Source of the DNA: Clostridiales bacterium
Lineage (GTDB): Bacteria > Bacillota > Clostridia > Saccharofermentanales > Saccharofermentanaceae
Direction: 5' to 3'
NCBI GenBank assembly: GCA_017428155.1
Contig: JAFRRJ010000044.1
Span: 1-43,222, forward strand
Length of the DNA stretch: 43,222 nucleotides
The notes under the pieces were generated by a model. That model was not told the DNA's origin. It did not search any database and worked only from the letters and a program-made list of their open reading frames with translations. Positions 38,646 through 43,222 of this stretch are shown one piece after another (position 1 is the stretch's first letter; the number at the start of each line of letters is the position of its first letter). Made by a program: the position numbers and the translations under genes.

Positions 38646-39854
38646 TTATATCTCATTAAATTCATCGAAAACCTCTCCGAGTCTTATCTGGCTCGCAAGA
38701 TCCTGTAATCTTGCCGTTGAGTTGATAAGATCGTAGATGGATTCATCAGAATTAAGTGCATCGATTATCCTTGCAACGTACGGAACCATGTCTGCCGCAA
38801 GATACCATTCGCGCGATTTGAGTTCGTCGGGAGCATAGATAAGGTTCGTAGTGCAGATGCACTTGAAAGTTCCTTCCTCATAAGCCCTGTCGAAAACCTC
38901 GAGCCCGTCGGTAAAGAGCCCGAAGGGGGCAAGACAGTAAATGTCCTTTGCTCCGTATGCCTTGAGCTTGGCAGCCGTGCGCAGCATTGTCTCGCCGGAA
39001 TTTATCATGTCATCGATAAGAAGAATGTCCTTACCGTCAACATCGTCGCCTAAATACTTAAAGCCCTTAACAACCTGACCATCTTTGTTGTAATAGTAAC
39101 GGTAGAAGAAAGCCAGAGGGAGGTTAAGATGCGAAGAGTAAAAAATTGCCCGCGATATTCCTGTCTCATCAGGGCTTACCACGAGCGTATAGTCTTTATC
39201 CATCTTGATGGAGCCGAAGCGGTTCAAGAGTGTGGATGTCATCTTGAACTGGCAGCGCGGCATCTCGATCGACATTAAGGGTACCGCATTGGCGATCCTC
39301 TCGTCGTGCGGATCGAAAATGATGAGGTTGGACACACCGAGCTTATAGAGCTTCTTGAGCATATCGGCGCAGTCGTAGGATTCTCTGTGGGAGTCGAGCT
39401 TCTCGCGCCTGCCCTCATAAACAAAAGGCATGATAACATTGACTCTCTTGGCTTTGCCCTTAAGAACGGACAAGATCCTCAAAAGGTCCATATACTGGTC
39501 ATCGGGTGATATTACATGCGTGCCTTCAACGAGTTCAAGATCGAGACTGCGGGAGAGGACGTCGGTAATGACATAGATGTCGTGACCTCTTACGCTCTCA
39601 CCGATAGCGAACTTGCCTTCACCTGTCTGGAATCTGATCAGCTCGGAATCCATGATATAACTGTCACGGGAATATCCGGGATCGTTTGCGTATTTATTGC
39701 CGGGTCTTTCAGCACGTATCTTTCTCTTGGAGGATAATACGTCAGAGACCTTCTTTACAAAATCTTTATTGGAAGTATGTGCAATAATGCCTATGGGACC
39801 GAAAGGTGCCAAATATGTTTCCTTATAGCCTGTATTGACATATAAGTCGCTCAC
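38646..39854 (-). CDS. prs: Divergent ribose-phosphate pyrophosphokinase (first copy)
   Basis: This 402-residue paralogue of the next gene has the same order of motifs: VNVIMPFVYEGRREK, LIIFDPHDERIANAVPL, LVVSPDETGISRAIFYS, then ILLIDDMINSGETM as the PRPP-binding loop. In the Mg-binding segment it has DPHDER where the second copy has DAHDER. In the KRR position, where the other copy reads YKRRDY, it reads YRYYYNKDG, so the flexible-loop Lys-Arg-Arg appears lost; this could reduce activity. The start is GTG with AGGGGGAT 11 nt upstream. It is the first gene of the operon prs-prs-membrane protein-rqcH. Confidence 0.86.
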   Translation of the reverse strand: MSDLYVNTGYKETYLAPFGPIGIIAHTSNKDFVKKVSDVLSSKRKIRAERPGNKYANDPGYSRDSYIMDSELIRFQTGEGKFAIGESVRGHDIYVITDVLSRSLDLELVEGTHVISPDDQYMDLLRILSVLKGKAKRVNVIMPFVYEGRREKLDSHRESYDCADMLKKLYKLGVSNLIIFDPHDERIANAVPLMSIEMPRCQFKMTSTLLNRFGSIKMDKDYTLVVSPDETGISRAIFYSSHLNLPLAFFYRYYYNKDGQVVKGFKYLGDDVDGKDILLIDDMINSGETMLRTAAKLKAYGAKDIYCLAPFGLFTDGLEVFDRAYEEGTFKCICTTNLIYAPDELKSREWYLAADMVPYVARIIDALNSDESIYDLINSTARLQDLASQIRLGEVFDEFNEI

Positions 39855-39888
39855 GGCAACACAAATCCCCCTGATAGAAACTAATTAA

Positions 39889-39916
39889 ATGATAAACAAG
39901 TCAGGTAATATTTCAA
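39889..39916 (-). promoter_or_regulatory. Candidate promoter of the prs-prs-rqcH operon
   Basis: On the minus strand TTGAAA (39916-39911) and TATCAT (39894-39889) are 16 bp apart, about 35 bp before the GTG start. Confidence 0.4.
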
Positions 39917-39962
39917 AGCATTCTATTACAAAAATTTGCACGAAAAGTAATAAAAAGATTGT

Positions 39963-40571
39963 TCATAATTTGCATATCTCATCAGAGAGAGCCTTCTTTA
40001 AATCATTCAATCCGGATTTCTGAGGATTGGTTTCAGTGCTCGATACCGCGAAAACACGGGCATCTTCAGTAAAATCAAGATATTTTGACATCATCTGAAG
40101 CTGTTTTCTGACCTGCTGCGCAGAAAGCTTATCGCACTTCGTAAAAACGAGAAAATAGGGCAGACCAAAACTGTTAAGGAAATTTAACATTCCGATATCG
40201 TCATTCGAAGGCTCGTGTCTGATATCAATGAGCAAAAGAACGAGGTCAATACCTTTACGTACGCGAAAATAATTATCGCAGAGTTCTGAGAAGTCTTTGG
40301 ACTTCGTCTTTGACGCCTTGGAGAATCCGTACCCGGGAAGATCTGCAAGGATCGCCTGACCGTCCATGTCAAAGTAGATGATCTGCTGCGTTTTGCCCGG
40401 AGTCTGCGAGACTCTTGCAAGCTTTTTGTTGCTTCCGAGTGCGTTCACGAGAGATGACTTGCCGACATTAGATCTTCCTGCAAGAACGATCTCGGGGATA
40501 TCCTCATCAGGCAGATCTTTGATCGCAGCGCATGTCTTTAGATATTTGATCTTTCCGTAATTAATTGCCAT
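39963..40571 (-). CDS. engB: Ribosome-assembly GTPase EngB (YsxC/YihA)
   Basis: This 202-residue GTPase is needed for late 50S subunit assembly. Motifs: G1 GRSNVGKSSL, G2 TPGKT, G3 ADLPGYG, G4 TKCDK, G5 SST. The start at 40571 gives MAINYGKIKYLKTC, in line with the family; the open frame continues upstream to 40694 but that part (TDKPYNEPDKTDKTDKF) is the translation of a DNA repeat and is not coding. The ribosome binding site is weak. It precedes the prs operon with a 108-bp gap and is divergent from comEC. Confidence 0.94.
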   Translation of the reverse strand: MAINYGKIKYLKTCAAIKDLPDEDIPEIVLAGRSNVGKSSLVNALGSNKKLARVSQTPGKTQQIIYFDMDGQAILADLPGYGFSKASKTKSKDFSELCDNYFRVRKGIDLVLLLIDIRHEPSNDDIGMLNFLNSFGLPYFLVFTKCDKLSAQQVRKQLQMMSKYLDFTEDARVFAVSSTETNPQKSGLNDLKKALSDEICKL

Positions 40572-40590
40572 GTTTATAACTCTGTTCAAA

Positions 40591-40714
40591 ATGTTAAACT
40601 TGTCGGTTTTGTCGGTTTTGTCGGGTTCATTGTAGGGTTTGTCGGTTCCTTTGCCGGTAATTGTAAGAAAAATACTGCTCAAACCGACAAGCAACCTATT
40701 TAGAATTTTAACAT
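40591..40714. repeat. Repeats and inverted repeats in the engB-comEC divergent region
   Basis: TTGTCGGTT occurs three times in tandem (40600-40626, the third ending GGG) and again at 40639-40647. CTTGTCGGTTT (40599-40609) is the exact inverse of AAACCGACAAG (40681-40691). Outside these, ATGTTAAA (40591-40598) is the inverse of TTTAACAT (40707-40714), whose last two bases are part of the comEC ATG. This looks like an operator or a large hairpin controlling both genes. A TAGAAT at 40701-40706 could be the comEC -10. Confidence 0.6.
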
Positions 40715-43100
40715 GAAGAACTTTTATGGCAAAACATATAAGGATACTGATTTTTCGAAGCTTTCAGACCGTATTCTTTATAGAATGCGGTCAATTGCAG
40801 AATGCTTCAAACAGACTGCAGGATTCTTTTCCAAACGGCCTGTAACTTTGCCTGCTGTTATTATCCTTTTATGCAGCGTATTAAGCTATTATTTTGAATC
40901 TGTTCTGCCGAGTTTTTTTGTTTCTGTCGCAGTGATATTTGTATTTGTTTGCGTTGTTTCTAAGAGGCGGCTGTCAAAAGTGAGTATTGCTTCTGCGGCT
41001 GTGTTTCTGCTGATGTTCTGCTCGGTGTTGATCTATTTGGGTGGATTTATCGCGTTTAGGCTAAGTTCGTCATTGGCACCTGACACAGGTAATGAGTTTT
41101 TTGCTGTTGTGACAGAGGTTTCTTCTGATCTTTCCGGTAATTATGATGTGACTGCAAGGCTTGAAAACGGCTGTCTTGCAAAACTGGGAAGCTATAAGGA
41201 TCCCGGAGCTTTTTCATGCATTGATACAGGGGATAGGATCCTGATCCATGGAAAGCTCAAAGAGCCTGAAAAAGCAGGTAACCCCGGGGAGTTTGATTAC
41301 AGAAATCACCTTCGGTCACAAGGCATCTTGTACGTGATCAACTGTGACCGGATCAAGACTGTCGCGAAAGCCCGGTTCCCGTATAATATTTCCTCTTATC
41401 TTCAGCGTTTTTTCTTTAAGGTCAGATGTGATGCTCTGGAAGCTGTATCAGGCACGTTTGATAAGACATATAAGGCTTTGACAGCGGCAGTCTGCCTGGG
41501 TGACAGATCGCTTGTTAATGACGTTATTGACCGTGATTTCCGAATGTCCTGCTGTTCACATCTTCTTGCTGTCTCAGGTACTCATTTTGCGGGTTTTCTT
41601 TCCTGCCTTCCCATGATCTTAAATGCATTGAGGATAGACTGGAAGAAGGCATTTATTCTTCACGTTCTTTTCTGTATTTTTATAGGCTTCCTCACAGGCT
41701 GGAGTGATTCCGTAACAAGGGCCGCGTTTATGAGCATATGCTGTTTTGCAGAAAGGGACTGGGTCTCGGCCTTAAGCCTTGCATCTATCGTAATGACGGC
41801 AGCAGATCCGTTCTGTCCGATGTCAACCGGATTCAGGATGAGTTTTTGTGCTGTCATTGCTATAAAACTCTACACGGAGCGGATATCAAAAGTTCTTGCA
41901 AGGCTTCACATTGGCGGGATCGCCGCATCTTTGATCAGTCCCGCTGTCGCGGCTTCTCTTGGCATGATACCGTTCTGGTCTGATATATCCATGAGACCCG
42001 ATCTTCTGCATCTTGTGGTTCAGATAGCAGGTTCTTTTGCGGCAGGCATCACATGCACATGTTTTGTCCCGTGCATATTTCTCTGTGTCCTTCTGCCGTT
42101 CTGGTCAGGTTATCTTTCCGCGCCGCTTCTTTGCTGCCTAAAGCTGCTGAACTTTATTGTGACTTCAGGGAGCCTTCTGAGCAGCAGCTCCGGTCCGCCT
42201 GTGCATCTTCCGGACGTTTTGCTTATTGTCAGCGGGTTAACGATATTCCTGTTTATGCTGCCGACATGTTATATAAGACGTGTTTTTCTTAAGATTTCTT
42301 CTCTGGTGCTTGCCGTGTGTTTAGGATTTGAGGTTTTCGCATTTGTTAAAAAGCCTCAAACCACAATAGTATTTGCCGATGTCGGGCAAGGCGACTGCTG
42401 TCTGATCCTGACCTCCGGAAAGTCCTGCCTCATCGATGCGGGAACCTGTGAAGAAGGCGCTTCGACCGTAACGGATCTTCTGGATTATTACGGAATCAGC
42501 CGTGTCGACGTCTGCATTATGAGCCACTGGGATACAGACCACGCAGGCGGCATCGCTTCATTATTTGAGCAGGGAAGGACGGGGACCATTATGACTTCCT
42601 TTGTGCCAGGCGTAAATGATAACGATAAAGATGCAAATGACTTTTTCGATGCGACAGGAATTGATAAAACCCTTTATCTGTCTGGGCTCGAAGAGATCCG
42701 TGCTGGTGACCGCATAATGCTCTCAGGCTCCGTTTTTATCGATGTGCTGTACCCGTATCTTGATGCAGACGGAGGAAATGAATCAAGTCTTGTCCTGATG
42801 CTTTATACCGGAGAGGACAAGATCCTCTTTACCGGCGACATCGGGACCAAAACTGAAGCACTGCTCATTGAATCAGGTCTCGATCTGGACTGCGATATTC
42901 TGAAAGTCGCCCATCACGGCTCGAAATACTCTACATCGCCCGAATTTCTTGAACGCTGCTCTCCCGGCATAGCCGTCATCTCCGTCGGCGCCAACTATTT
43001 CTACGGCCACCCGTCACCGGACACTCTTGCCCGCCTTGAATCCTGCGGCTGCGACATCTTCCGGACAGACAAAGAAGGGGCGGTGGTGCTGGAATACTGA
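40713..43100 (+). CDS. comEC: DNA uptake channel protein ComEC/Rec2
   Basis: This 795-residue multi-pass membrane protein forms the channel that moves single-stranded DNA into the cell during transformation. Two to three membrane segments (about 45-110) are followed by an outside OB-like domain (about 120-220, NPGEFDYRNHLRSQGILY), the competence domain with CCSHLLAVSGTHFAGFL and more membrane segments (to about 545), and a metallo-beta-lactamase-like end: FADVGQGDCCLI, SHWDTDHAGG, LFTGDIG, VAHHGSKYST. All domains are present, so it looks functional. It is alone here, without comEA. There is no ribosome binding site, and a TAGAAT box ends 6 nt before the ATG, so the mRNA may be leaderless. Confidence 0.94.
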   Translation: MKNFYGKTYKDTDFSKLSDRILYRMRSIAECFKQTAGFFSKRPVTLPAVIILLCSVLSYYFESVLPSFFVSVAVIFVFVCVVSKRRLSKVSIASAAVFLLMFCSVLIYLGGFIAFRLSSSLAPDTGNEFFAVVTEVSSDLSGNYDVTARLENGCLAKLGSYKDPGAFSCIDTGDRILIHGKLKEPEKAGNPGEFDYRNHLRSQGILYVINCDRIKTVAKARFPYNISSYLQRFFFKVRCDALEAVSGTFDKTYKALTAAVCLGDRSLVNDVIDRDFRMSCCSHLLAVSGTHFAGFLSCLPMILNALRIDWKKAFILHVLFCIFIGFLTGWSDSVTRAAFMSICCFAERDWVSALSLASIVMTAADPFCPMSTGFRMSFCAVIAIKLYTERISKVLARLHIGGIAASLISPAVAASLGMIPFWSDISMRPDLLHLVVQIAGSFAAGITCTCFVPCIFLCVLLPFWSGYLSAPLLCCLKLLNFIVTSGSLLSSSSGPPVHLPDVLLIVSGLTIFLFMLPTCYIRRVFLKISSLVLAVCLGFEVFAFVKKPQTTIVFADVGQGDCCLILTSGKSCLIDAGTCEEGASTVTDLLDYYGISRVDVCIMSHWDTDHAGGIASLFEQGRTGTIMTSFVPGVNDNDKDANDFFDATGIDKTLYLSGLEEIRAGDRIMLSGSVFIDVLYPYLDADGGNESSLVLMLYTGEDKILFTGDIGTKTEALLIESGLDLDCDILKVAHHGSKYSTSPEFLERCSPGIAVISVGANYFYGHPSPDTLARLESCGCDIFRTDKEGAVVLEY

Positions 43101-43103
43101 AGA

Positions 43104-43222
43104 TTACCCACTAAATGCTCTCTTCAAGCCGTTTAGTGGGTAACCGAAGATCGAAAAGTGCGAGAAGACAAGCAAATTTACCCACTAAATGCTCTCTTCA
43201 AGCCGTTTAGTGGGTAACCGAA
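43104..43222. repeat. Two identical 45-bp hairpin repeats at the window edge
   Basis: Copies at 43104-43148 and 43178-43222 are identical over 45 bp, separated by 29 bp (period 74). Each has perfect 12-bp arms TTACCCACTAAA and TTTAGTGGGTAA and an inner GCT/AGC pair in the loop. There is no T tract. The second copy reaches the last base of the window, so the array may continue. Confidence 0.9.

Noticed and set aside
40572..40694. Upstream extension of engB (TDKPYNEPDKTDKTDKF...)
   Set aside because: It is the translation of the TTGTCGGTT DNA repeats; family members start at the equivalent of MAINYGKIKY.
43104..43222. CRISPR array at the right edge
   Set aside because: The repeat is 45 bp with long hairpin arms and only one 29-bp interval is visible. 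CRISPR repeats do not normally have 12-bp perfect arms with a 16-nt loop. It cannot be fully excluded without the sequence to the right.

Overview
The window is 43.2 kb of chromosomal DNA from a bacterium in the Firmicutes, most likely class Clostridia. This rests on several things: a RuvC-RuvA-RuvB-QueH run, an RqcH/NFACT protein, a CdaA-type diadenylate cyclase with a YbbR (CdaR) domain, a divergent clostridial-style topoisomerase IV pair, strong AGGAGG-type ribosome binding sites, TGnTATAAT promoters, and tRNA genes with encoded CCA. Base composition is moderate and even. I see no integrase, transposase, phage gene or CRISPR array. A gut or rumen anaerobe is my guess, not shown.

Layout. 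1-2723 (minus): gltX-glnS (GluRS, then GlnRS, which runs off the left edge). 2821-7533 (plus): an AroB-like protein without its metal ligands, an M28-peptidase-like lipoprotein without its catalytic residues, a one-polypeptide CdaA-YbbR c-di-AMP synthase, and a GlmU-like left-handed beta-helix acyltransferase. 7837-12145: an unknown lipoprotein, a small HEAT-repeat protein (minus), a GH5-cellulase-like lipoprotein lacking both catalytic glutamates, a GNAT acetyltransferase and an SH3b lipoprotein. 12218-12368: tRNA-Gly(UCC) and tRNA-Arg(UCU), directly abutting. 12456-14452: a zinc-ribbon membrane protein and an acyltransferase-3-like membrane protein. 14615-20759: a ParE/ParC-like topoisomerase pair, coupled by a GTGA overlap to a membrane-anchored, degenerate NodB-like protein.

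20866-28776 (plus) is the most interesting block. It holds a bacterial PH-domain protein, a sirtuin with a histone-H1-like Lys/Ala/Ser tail that overlaps a membrane-embedded MutS-like ATPase, then a protein kinase with an extra N-terminal domain, a TerY-like VWA protein, a PP2C phosphatase with a C-terminal membrane anchor, and a TolA-like long charged helix. The last four resemble the known TerY-phosphorylation triad but have no TerD/TerC-type gene here. 28833-29271 is a gene-free island with 61-bp tandem repeats carrying hairpins. It lies between a plus-strand and a minus-strand terminator.

29313-43100: tRNA-Lys(CUU), a Gfo/Idh/MocA oxidoreductase, pyrimidine-nucleoside phosphorylase, ruvC-ruvA-ruvB-queH, then on the minus strand engB, two tandem divergent PRPP synthetases, a small membrane protein and rqcH, and finally comEC on the plus strand. 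The window ends inside an array of 45-bp hairpin repeats.

A recurring theme is enzyme-like scaffolds without their catalytic residues: AroB-like, M28-like, GH5-like and NodB-like, all between 2.8 and 20.8 kb.
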